Assembly (NCBI RefSeq): GCF_018320785.1 | Contig: NC_054873.1 | Coordinates: forward strand, 20,178,196 to 20,242,195 | From: Cheilinus undulatus | Taxonomy: Eukaryota; Chordata; Actinopteri; Labriformes; Labridae | DNA: 64,000 nt | Direction: 5' to 3' | Shown: one piece after another, positions 58,101 to 64,000 of the stretch | Position numbering within the stretch: the first letter of the stretch is position 1 | Layout: each line of letters begins with the position of its first letter | Notes under the pieces: model-generated | Database searches by the model: none | What the model saw: the letters and a program-made list of their open reading frames with translations, nothing else | What the model was told of the DNA's origin: nothing | Made by a program: the position numbers and the translations under genes

Positions 58101-60254
58101 TCCTTAAAACACACAATTTAAAGTTTGAGGATGGAAAAAAAAAACACATTTCAGTCCTTAAAACACACTTTAAAGTTTTAGGGATGAGGATGACCAAAGC
58201 AAAAGACTTCAGTTGATGTAGCTGTTGGTCCTGCCTAAAACTTTGCGAACTAATTTGTTTGCACAGCTAATATTTACAGCTGATAAAGGCAGATTTTTGT
58301 AGCCAAAATATCTGTTGTAAATATCAACATAAATTTTCACGTTGATGCAGATGATTCCCTTTTTAAGCTGATATCTGTCGATACTGATTCATACAGAAAT
58401 TGTGCATCTCTGCTTTTTAGCAAGGCAACATGAGAGGACAAGGTCAAATTGTAAAGTAATTATCCAGATTTTTTTTTGCATACAAACTCCATAATGAAAA
58501 TTTGCAGTCTAAACTGAAAATTCAAGGTACTCTGAGGTAAAAAATATAAATTTTATGAACATCTCATTGTACCTTCAATTTCAGTTCGGACTTCAAAACT
58601 TTACTAATTGTAAATGATTTGGACTGTGACTTATTTACAGTCTATCATCTATTCAGCAGATTTCCATTAAGGTTGAACTTTCCAACCTCAAATTGTGTAT
58701 GAAGGACATTTGGAGTGTTTTCATCCTCCTGCATCATCACACTTTGAACCTCTTCATGCTGATTATTTTGTTTCCTCTCTTCAACAGACCTCCATGTCCT
58801 TGTCGTCAGAGCAGCCTCCACCCTCCACAGCCCTCCCACCTGCCTCTCAGACACAGGTTTTCCAGCCTGTTTCCAAAGCTCCTCACAGCAGTGGCATCAA
58901 TGTCAACGCAGCACCATTCCAGTCAATGCAGACAGTAAGACCCTTATGCTTACACTTCATTTCTCTCATTTAGTTAGTCACTGAATAATGGCCAAAATAA
59001 TAATATATCTTTATAAAAAAAGACTCTTATCTAGGCATCTAAAGAAAGACCTTTGCAGAACTTTGTTGCAGTCAGTATAATCTATATTGAAGTGCAATAA
59101 CAGCCTTCATTAGACTAGCTCTCAGAGTCCTAAAGTGCCGTCTCACCATGATGCAGATGAATGAGTTTGTAGTGAAGCAGCTTTATCCAGGAAATAGTGA
59201 GTAATGGACTTTACTTCTAAAGAGCCTGTGACCTTTCCTCTGGTTTTGGCTTCACCACAATGTGGCCCTTGTTCACCCTTCAGGTGTTCAACCTCAACGC
59301 CCCGGTCCCGCCAGCGAGTGAGACGGAGGCTTTGAACCAGGCCAGCCAATACCAGAACAGCTACAACCAAGCCTTCAGCAGCCAGTCGCAGCATCCTGTG
59401 GAGCAGACAGAGATGCAGTCGGAACAACTGCAGTCTGGTGGGCAGATCAGATTTTCAGTTTATTGATACTTCTGTGGCTTTTCAGATAAACTGCTTTGTG
59501 TGAACACTCTAGCATCCACTGTGGCTTAATACTGACGTGTGTCTGTTTTTTGTGCACACAACCCCATGTTTTTTAGTAGTTGGTGCCTTTCATTCCCAAG
59601 ATCAGTCAGGGGGCCATCAACAGCCTTCCCAGCAGGGCCCGGGCTTTGGTAGGCAGCCTCAGTCATTCTACAGCAGCAGAGGGATGTCTCGTGGTGGACC
59701 TCGCAACGCCAGGGGCGTGATCAACGGCTACAGAGGCTCATCAAATGGATTCAGAGGTCAGCGCATACCCTACAGATGTTTAACATCCAATGTGCAACAT
59801 TACTGTCTTTAAAGGTGCAATTGCTGGATTTGTCCTTCAATATAGTAGAAGTGTGCTTACATTTATAATGTTTTGGAAATAGGATTTTTACACAAAGAAA
59901 TGGCATTTCTGCAAAAAAGGGCATTTTTTCTGTAAGGGTGGACTTGAACTGCCATTTTTTTTCTTTTCAGGTGGCTATGATGGTTATCGTCCTCCTTTTG
60001 CCAACACTCCAAACTCTGGTTATGGACAAACTCAGTTCAACACACCTCGGGATTACTCAAATGGGAATTATCAGAGGGTAAGACCGAAGCATCGAGTTTA
60101 CTCTGACTTTTGTCATCTTCACTGTCAATTGGAGTAGTTTTTTAATTGTTTTTCCTTTTTGCTCTAGGATGGTTATCAACAAAACTACAAGCGTGGAGCC
60201 GGTCAGGGACCCAGAGGAGTGTCAAGAGGCAGCACTCAGGCAATACGATCCTGA
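42986..60254 (+). CDS. caprin1: Caprin1 RNA-binding protein, 17 coding exons
   Basis: Caprin1 is a cytoplasmic phosphoprotein that binds mRNA, dimerises, and joins G3BP and FMRP in RNA and stress granules. Joined exons (listed separately) total 2070 nt, 689 residues, against about 709 in human. Order: low-complexity N-terminus (1-32); conserved HR1 helical region (about 33-230, with VLGVIDKKVRNMEKKK, LARELHK-like and HLWDLLEGRDKAVVGTT blocks); acidic and Ala tract (241-260); VNRQF; G3BP-binding segment YNFMQDSMLEF (373-383); Pro/Gln-rich linker; INVNAAPFQSMQT (about 501-513); RG/RGG and Tyr-rich tail. All exon phases agree if exon 7 ends at 54422. The C-terminus (RGVSRGSTQAIRS) is shorter than human isoform 1. 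Teleosts have two caprin1 copies; linkage to lmo2 does not by itself tell me which this is. Confidence 0.96.
43272..43334 (+). CDS. caprin1: caprin1 coding exon 3
   Basis: 21 codons, residues 56-76 (SKLDDYQVRKNNGERLNQDQ-L). Acceptor TTACAG, donor GTGGGT, phase 0 on both sides. Confidence 0.93.
43455..43541 (+). CDS. caprin1: caprin1 coding exon 4
   Basis: 29 codons, residues 77-105 (EALSKFQEVTNNLEFARE...). Acceptor TTTTTAG, donor GTAAGG. Confidence 0.93.
43641..43879 (+). CDS. caprin1: caprin1 coding exon 5
   Basis: 239 nt, residues 106-185: IQKVVKKSARREQLQREEAE, then LELQFLLDRLGDE and LTAFDEFYKLVGPDRDQNIR. Charged helix of the dimerisation region. Donor GTTGGT leaves two bases of R185. Confidence 0.94.
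43988..44070 (+). CDS. caprin1: caprin1 coding exon 6
   Basis: 83 nt, residues 185-213 (LADQYEEASVHLWDLLEG, RDKAVVGTT). Acceptor CTTGCAG, donor GTAAGT. The split codon T|AC restores Y213 across a 10.2-kb intron. Confidence 0.94.
45677..45735 (+). repeat. Compound microsatellite (CT, TATC, TTTA)
   Basis: A TCTCTC run, then CTATCTATCTATC, then TTATTTATTTATTTA within 60 bp of caprin1 intron 6. Confidence 0.8.
47444..47560 (+). repeat. Left part of a 'tagggctgtagtcgac' hAT-type repeat
   Basis: TAGGGCTGTAGTCAACC followed by 'cttggtcgactgaaatta' resembles the ends of a common fish hAT repeat. The right terminus and a target duplication were not found. Confidence 0.4.
48020..48450 (+). repeat. Family B repeat copy 1, exon-like core
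   Basis: Homologous along about 400 bp to 57030-57440, both in caprin1 introns in the same orientation. The core after an acceptor-like TGTTGTTAG (about 48252) reads in frame as SGFTSLMSGQGVKL; copy 2 encodes the same 14 residues despite several third-position changes. The frame continues to 48468. Source family unknown. Confidence 0.55.
48569..48974 (-). mobile_element. Non-autonomous hAT-like element
   Basis: Right end, in minus sense, reads CTAGGGCTGGACGATTATGG; left end is the imperfect inverse AGAGCTGGACAATTAATTG. Flanks TTTTGAGG (48561-48568) and TTTTCAGG (48975-48982) match at 7 of 8 positions, fitting a decayed 8-bp duplication. About 406 bp, no coding frame. Confidence 0.65.
50402..50847 (+). 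mobile_element. Family D hAT-like element
   Basis: 446 bp, starting TAGGGCTGAACGATTTGTG and ending in GCCCAGCCCTA, imperfect inverted repeats. Flanks GACTGAAA (50394-50401) and GATTGAAA (50848-50855) match at 7 of 8. Its right flank was then used as the target of the element at 50857. Relatives lie at 40222-41080 and about 53876-54225. Confidence 0.7.
51431..53127 (+). mobile_element. Tc1/mariner-type MITE, copy 2, middle layer
   Basis: Same family and orientation as 27835-28370: ends CAGTGCTTAACAAATTTATT and its complement, TA on each side (51429-51430, 53128-53129). Removing the 1147-bp insert and one duplicated 8-mer leaves 542 bp against 536 bp in copy 1. So a once intact MITE was split by a later hAT insertion. 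Confidence 0.88.
51638..52784 (+). mobile_element. hAT-like element, innermost layer
   Basis: 1147 bp with perfect 17-bp inverted termini CAGGGTCCAAAACTAAC / GTTAGTTTTGGACCCTG and an exact 8-bp duplication ATCAAGCA (51630-51637 and 52785-52792). In the MITE copy at 27835-28370 the same place has a single ATCAAGCA, the empty site. Subterminal repeats of 'gctggtaaa' occur at both ends. An internal 98-codon frame (51664-51960) is not recognisable as transposase, so the copy is non-autonomous. Confidence 0.92.
53311..53330 (+). repeat. Poly(A) run
   Basis: About 20 uninterrupted A within element C, to the right of the MITE. Could be a decayed retroposon tail, but no body is attached. Confidence 0.7.
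53876..54225 (+). repeat. Family D repeat abutting exon 7
   Basis: Decayed copy of 50402-50847: TAGGGCCGCAGAATTTTG start, and a shared 'ctccgctgcaaataataattcttttaaactgg' block. It ends less than 20 bp before the caprin1 exon 7 acceptor, so repeat-derived DNA supplies much of the branch-point region. Confidence 0.6.
54243..54422 (+). CDS. caprin1: caprin1 coding exon 7 (3' end ambiguous)
   Basis: Residues 213-273: KALKETLDQVLLSGYFDRV, then nine Glu, SAAAAAAV encoded by a CAG run, and EQTVDP. To stay in frame with exon 8 it must end at 54422, using the weak donor GTCCTG. A better-looking donor GTAATC follows 54463 but puts exon 8 out of frame (TAA after three codons). I give the frame-preserving end. 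Confidence 0.75.
54536..54588 (+). CDS. caprin1: caprin1 coding exon 8
   Basis: 53 nt, residues 273-290 (TEIIEEFTEPIAVETTE). Acceptor TTTTTTGCAG, donor GTAAGT. Needs one base from the preceding exon. Confidence 0.88.
54674..54757 (+). CDS. caprin1: caprin1 coding exon 9
   Basis: 28 codons, residues 291-318 (FVNRQFIPDGTYSSSDKEQ-GDEWTSETE), parallel to human YVNRQF...EKEQVDEW. Acceptor CCCTCTAG, donor GTAGAG. Confidence 0.93.
54758..56075 (+). other. caprin1: caprin1 intron 9
   Basis: 1.3 kb, GT-AG. Overlapping open frames on both strands at 55234-55702 are unrecognised. Nothing else seen. Confidence 0.6.
56076..56252 (+). CDS. caprin1: caprin1 coding exon 10
   Basis: 59 codons, residues 319-377: Pro-rich start, DPMVRKQVVQDLMAQMQ and YNFMQ. 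Ends inside the G3BP-binding segment. Acceptor TTTCTCAG, donor GTGGGG. Confidence 0.93.
56322..56430 (+). CDS. caprin1: caprin1 coding exon 11
   Basis: Residues 378-414: DSMLEFDGQPIDPAIVSAQP, then AQNMDMPQMVCPS. The first six residues complete the G3BP-contact motif. Donor GTATGT. Confidence 0.93.
56514..56575 (+). CDS. caprin1: caprin1 coding exon 12
   Basis: 62 nt, residues 414-434 (HPESRLSQPNTVPVQPEPTQ). Acceptor GTTCTCAG, donor GTGAGT. Confidence 0.92.
56664..56756 (+). CDS. caprin1: caprin1 coding exon 13
   Basis: 31 codons, residues 435-465 (VPIVSPTPPPMFQTSHTPD, ending ESIDPIQ). Pro-rich, less conserved. Acceptor CTTTTAG, donor GTAAAC. Confidence 0.9.
56857..57440 (+). repeat. Family B repeat copy 2
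   Basis: 57030-57440 aligns with 48045-48450. The core after TTGTTGATAG (about 57231) encodes the same SGFTSLMSGQGVKL as copy 1, then diverges to a stop. Sequence from 56857 (gccgtctcagactacacaa) may be the true left end. Boundaries are not firm. Confidence 0.5.
57992..58418 (+). repeat. Family E hAT-like element copy 2
   Basis: TAGGGATGTATAGTATTTG at the left and TTGTGCATCTCT at the right, with interior phrases of 11960-12299 (gatttttgccaatatccaatatg). A target duplication is not clear. Extra internal sequence makes it longer than copy 1. Confidence 0.6.
58788..58934 (+). CDS. caprin1: caprin1 coding exon 14
   Basis: 49 codons, residues 466-514, ending SSGINVNAAPFQSMQT, a highly conserved block. 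Acceptor TTCAACAG, donor GTAAGA. Confidence 0.93.
59284..59437 (+). CDS. caprin1: caprin1 coding exon 15
   Basis: Residues 515-566: VFNLNAPVPPASETEALNQ, then SYNQAFSSQSQHPVEQTEM. Gln-rich. Acceptor CCCTTCAG, donor GTGGGC. Confidence 0.92.
59577..59756 (+). CDS. caprin1: caprin1 coding exon 16 (NAGNAG acceptor)
   Basis: Residues 566-626: VVGAFHSQDQSGGHQQPSQQ, then RGMSRGGPRNARGVINGYRG. Start of the RG-rich region. The acceptor is TTTTAGTAG: using the first AG gives V-V, the second (exon start 59580) drops one Val. Donor GTCAGC. Confidence 0.92.
59971..60077 (+). CDS. caprin1: caprin1 coding exon 17
   Basis: Residues 626-661 (GGYDGYRPPFANTPNSGYGQ, then PRDYSNGNYQR), Tyr/Gly-rich. Acceptor TTTTCAG, donor GTAAGA. 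Confidence 0.93.
60168..60254 (+). CDS. caprin1: caprin1 coding exon 18 and stop
   Basis: 28 codons plus TGA at 60252-60254: DGYQQNYKRGAGQGPRGVSR, GSTQAIRS. The human long form has another 20 or so RG/Pro-rich residues here; no such exon is found downstream, so this C-terminus appears genuine for this gene. Confidence 0.9.
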   Translation, partial: DGYQQNYKRGAGQGPRGVSRGSTQAIRS

Positions 60255-60712
60255 AAAGGCCTTTCATAATGACTGTGACTGACTAACTTGCACCACACTG
60301 AAAATTCTAAATCCAAGAATGCATTTGCCCCAGCTCACTCATTTTTTTATTTTTGTTCTTCATCAGTGGTATTTTTCCTGTCTTTAAAATCAAAGTAATG
60401 CCTGCTTTGATATTTGGAAATATTAAATCATTTTGAGTTGAAAACACAAACGCTGCTGTAAATCAAATCATCGGTTTACATGAGCAAATGTGTGACAATA
60501 TTCCTGTAAACTTGAAAGATTTCATAAGTTATTTTTTGTATAAAAAATGCACCTGCCACTGCTGGTCCAATCCTTGGGAGTTGAATCCCTCTCTCAGTTC
60601 TTTTCTGTCATTTTGGTTCAAAAAGGATTTTATGTTCGAAGAGCTCCCGTCTCCTTGTTTGTAAATTGATGTTGCTTCAAGAGTTTCAATAAAGTTGTGT
60701 TGCATACCCATG
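60255..60712 (+). other. caprin1: caprin1 3' untranslated region
   Basis: About 460 nt from the stop to the likely cleavage site 15-25 nt after AATAAA (60688-60693). Confidence 0.75.
60688..60693 (+). terminator. caprin1: caprin1 polyadenylation signal AATAAA
   Basis: Canonical hexamer in TTTCAATAAAGTTGTGTTGC, with a GT-rich downstream element directly following. Confidence 0.8.
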
Positions 60713-61345
60713 TTTCAGCTCATTTTTCTGCTGTACCATTTAGTCATGTGATAGATGGGTCTGACTGCCTGTGATATTGTTCCACCCAATGCCTTGACAG
60801 TTACTCAAATTTCTTCAACATAGGAATTTTTAGTTTCTCAACATAAATTTAAGTGTCTCATTTCATTGAAGTTTTTATGACTGCTTTTCATGCCAAGTCT
60901 TTGCCGTTCTGATGTTTTTTACTACATGCGTTTAACATTAGTTCAATGCAAAATTAAAAAAACATGGTCATTTGGTGAGATTTATGCTGAAATAGAATAA
61001 AATTTTAAAAAGATCCTCATAATGTAAGTCTGCACGCTACCATTTTTCAATGTGCATGGCTGTGTTCAACTATCAAGCACCCCCAGGTACAGTGGGGGTC
61101 CCCAGTCTCTGGCATGTTATTCTGAGGGTCACAGGCTATTCCTTCACTTATTTTATGCTGCCATCTGTTGGGGGAAACAAGCAACACTACTCCACTGCTC
61201 CACTGACAACATGAGACATAAAGGACAGCTTTGAAACACATGGGTAAAGTATGTGCTTTGTACAAACAGAAACTTATTAGCTCTTGAGACAATAATAAGA
61301 GAAAAAGAGACTAATAGAAAGTCACTTAGAGGTTTCTGCTTTGTT
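60713..61345. other. Intergenic, no gene seen
   Basis: AT-rich; overlapping short open frames on both strands at 61047-61292 are not recognisable. Confidence 0.5.
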
Positions 61346-61830
61346 TATTTAACGTCTTCTGGCCCAGTATTTGGACAAAATTATGAGCACCCCATTTCAG
61401 CACGGAATTTTTAACAGCTTCTCCAAACATCCAAGTTTTATTTAGAGTGCTACTTTATTTTACTCTGCACACAGAAACAAAAATAATTCACAAAAAAATA
61501 AACACATCAGACATGTCTCTAGAGGAATCCCACCACATTATTCTTTGGTGAATCTCTCAAGCTCCTCCAGATTTGATGGTCTTCTTGCATGGACCTTTGT
61601 ATTCAGCTCAACCCACAGATTTTCAGTAGGATTTAAGTCAGGGATCTGTGCAGACCACTCAATAATGCTCACTTTGGTCTTCTGGAGGTAGTTCTTCACC
61701 AGGAACCACATTTTTTGGGTCGTGTTGGAAGATAAATCAACAATCCAGACCCAGTTCTGCTTCAGACTGCTTCAGGTTTTCTTTCAAAATCTCCACATAT
61801 CCTTCTCTCTTCATGTTTTCTATTTATTTT
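61346..61830 (-). mobile_element. Tc1-like transposon relic
   Basis: Phrases 'cacagattttcagtaggatt / taagtcaggga' and 'agaccactcaataatgct' read on the minus strand as the decayed segment between DNA-binding and catalytic parts of a Tc1-type transposase region. No frame longer than a few dozen codons survives; ends not located. Confidence 0.5.
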
Positions 61831-62870
61831 CCTATCTATTATTAGGACTGCATATAAGGACAACACTAGAAAAAAGGATTGGATGAACTTATAAAGTGGA
61901 AGAGTCACAAAGCAATCACTGCTTCAGTTTGGTTTCTTGCACATTTTTGACTCAACGCTGTTGTAAATTTCTGATTTTAAAAACTTGACATTTAAAACTT
62001 GGAAATATAGAGGGGTTCCTCTCATAAATTTGTAACCCTTTAAACTCTGAAATTCTAACTTTGTAAATATATGACTTTATATTTTGACCCCCCCCCCCCC
62101 CCCAAAAAAAATCAAAACAGAACTGATCCTCTTTATTTTTGTCTTTTCTGGTGGCCCTAATACACTGTTGAATGTTGTGTTTTTCATCCTGATTTTTAAA
62201 AAAATATTCACATCTAATGCAGACCCCCCAAAGGGCTCTAAAATCACTGATTTAGGCAAAAAGAACAAGAATGGCAACAACCCAGGTAATGATGTGACTG
62301 TGAACCCATCAGCAAAGGTTTAGTGCATGAGGGAAATGTTTGAAGAGAAGTATGTTAATGATTTTTATTCAATTTATTGACGACTTGAAAAAAAAAAGTT
62401 CAACTTTGGGGCGAGGACAGTTATTTACAGTTATAGTCGAAGGTTTAAGCTCTCAGGTGGTGTTCGTGTCATATCTCAGTCTGCTACCAAGGCTGAGAAA
62501 TAAAGACTTAAGCAAATGTTGAAACGCTGCAGATTTACAGAAAACCCTCGGGGTTTTGGATGAATATACCCTGGTTTGAGGGCATTTCTTAGGCATCCAC
62601 TGTATTATTCCTTCCAAGCACAGGCAGACACAAGTGTCTTTCTTGCAACGGGTTTATTGAAAGCTTCTCCTTCTTATCCACCGTGAAAACTAAATAACAT
62701 AAATAAAGTGATCGACATACAATGTCAGCAAAAATGATAACACGCACAGCATGCAAGTAAAATTTACTGTACAGAAGTAAAACAGATATAAAATCCCACA
62801 ATTTACGTCGTTTGCTGCATGCCGTATGAAAGAAATAAACGTCCATCACAACTTCCATCTGTGTGGTAAG
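61831..62870. other. Intergenic; C/A homopolymer tract
   Basis: A run of about 18 C followed by A8 lies at 62086-62111. Open frames on either side reflect this composition. A minus-strand 89-codon frame at 62589-62858 is unrecognised. No gene supported. Confidence 0.5.
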
Positions 62871-62894
62871 AGCTCATGCTTGCTGCTGTAAAGC

Positions 62895-62960
62895 TACCAT
62901 GAAGCTACTGTGAGTCACGTGACAGCAGCTCAACGTTACTTCCTAAGCGACTTCAAAATA
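62895..62960. promoter_or_regulatory. Palindromic E-box GTCACGTGAC
   Basis: GAGTCACGTGACAGC near 62914-62928 is a 10-bp perfect palindrome of the USF/TFE type, followed by an ETS-like TTCCTAAG. Such sites occur in promoters, but no transcript can be attached on either strand. Confidence 0.2.
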
Positions 62961-64000
62961 AAACAACGTATTTTCAAAGTAAAATAAGGAAGTACTATGC
63001 ACTTTCAATGCCATAATATTGTACCAAATGAAGCTTCAAATAACAAACTCAACATTATCTAACAACATTTTCTTAATTTCTTCAAGAAAAATTCACAGTA
63101 TAATTGCATTATTTACACTTAGGTCTTAATGGGGTAAGCGTTCAGAATTTTGATAGATTTGCTTCTTCTAATTCATAACTAGAGATTTTACAAGAGTGTT
63201 TATATGATATTTACAAAGACCACCTAATAAAAAGTATTTTATTGAAATGTCTTGATACTGCGACACTAAAGATTCTCATACAAATATGTCTTCCCCTGTT
63301 AATGTTCAGTGAAAAGGTAAAGATGCGGTCAAGGTTTATTATGGAGGAGATTACACATGACTGCTAAAATTTAGAATAAAATGCAGATTTTTAATAGTCA
63401 GTTATATTCATTAGTTACATAAAACATTTGATTGTGATGTATCTGACATGGATTTGTTACTGAAAGGGTGGGAGACTTTACAAAGTAATGCTCATAAATA
63501 ATGTAATCGTCTTATTTAAAAACTGCAGGGGGCTGAATCTAACGTCATTCAAAAATGAACGTATCAAAGCAAACATGTTACATAAAGGTGAAAAATAAGA
63601 TATGCATCATGACTGTGTTCATAGATTTATCTGGTTTAAAGTTGTTTTTTTCTCACACAAATCTCATTTTGTTGTTGTGTCAAACATACACTCCAGTAGC
63701 CTAAGTAATACAAGTGGTATAAATGTTGCTCATAATCATTATACATGGGGCCCTTGACTTTGAAATGATGAAAAGATGTTCTTCAATAAACAAGTGTATA
63801 ACGTAACAGTTGTCACCAACGTTTAATTCCTTTTAGTGACTTTGGTCACTGTAGGCAGGTGGTTATGACTGAAAGAAATCAAATGAAGCATGCCACTGGA
63901 TATTTGAAGCTTCTTTGAGTACATCGAGTCTGACTTTAAAAAATAATTTTACTCATAAAACTAATATCTATCAAAAGCTTTACTTACAGTACTCCATTTG
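62961..64000. other. Intergenic to window end, nothing supported
   Basis: AT-rich DNA without exon, repeat boundary or RNA gene. The next gene beyond CAPRIN1 in mammals is NAT10; no part of it is recognisable here. Confidence 0.5.

Larger units (their letters stand above)
56757..58787 (+). other. caprin1: caprin1 intron 13
   Basis: 2.0 kb. Holds the second copies of repeat families B (56857-57440) and E (57992-58418). No coding exon recognised. Confidence 0.7.

Noticed and set aside
62589..62858. Minus-strand first exon of a gene beyond caprin1
   Set aside because: The E-box near 62914 hints at a promoter, but the 89-codon frame has no recognised family or donor support.

Overview
The window is vertebrate nuclear DNA, almost certainly from a teleost fish. 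It is AT-rich, with small GT-AG exons in long introns, and it is full of the short non-autonomous DNA transposons, Tc1-like relics and tRNA-derived SINEs typical of fish. Two protein-coding genes can be reconstructed exon by exon with intact frames: lmo2 on the minus strand (coding exons within 27079-30074) and caprin1 on the plus strand (coding exons within 42986-60254). They are divergently arranged, as LMO2 and CAPRIN1 are in human, so this is a conserved syntenic block.

Layout. 1-26200 has no gene I can support; it holds scattered SINEs, DNA-transposon copies, microsatellite-like tracts, Tc1-like relics and one candidate conserved non-coding element (about 17370-17800). 26200-30700 is lmo2: 3'UTR, three coding exons for a 160-residue LIM-only protein with both LIM zinc-ligand sets complete, and a 5' flank. 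30700-41800 separates the two genes. It contains a Tc1-like relic split by another repeat, a cluster of GATA, E-box and RUNX motifs about 3.2 kb upstream of the lmo2 start codon, a diverged tandem array of roughly 200-bp units with a perfect 15-bp-arm hairpin, and several DNA-transposon copies. 41800-60715 is caprin1: promoter and untranslated first exon, 17 coding exons (modelled 689 residues), and a 3'UTR with AATAAA. Intron 6 is about 10.2 kb and holds a nested stack of transposons with readable target-site duplications. 60715-64000 is intergenic, with one Tc1-like relic.

Biology. Lmo2 is the LIM-only bridge of the TAL1/E-protein/LDB1/GATA complex in blood and endothelium. Caprin1 is a cytoplasmic RNA-binding protein that joins G3BP in stress granules. 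They are neighbours by synteny, not a pathway. I did not find an undescribed multi-gene system. The most notable observations are the transposon nest and its empty-site control, a transposon family carrying promoter-like motifs plus a start codon and splice donor, a repeated exon-like segment in two caprin1 introns, a candidate lmo2 enhancer, the diverged tandem array, and a frame problem at caprin1 exon 7/8. Exon coordinates were set by hand translation and splice-site reading; no database search was run.
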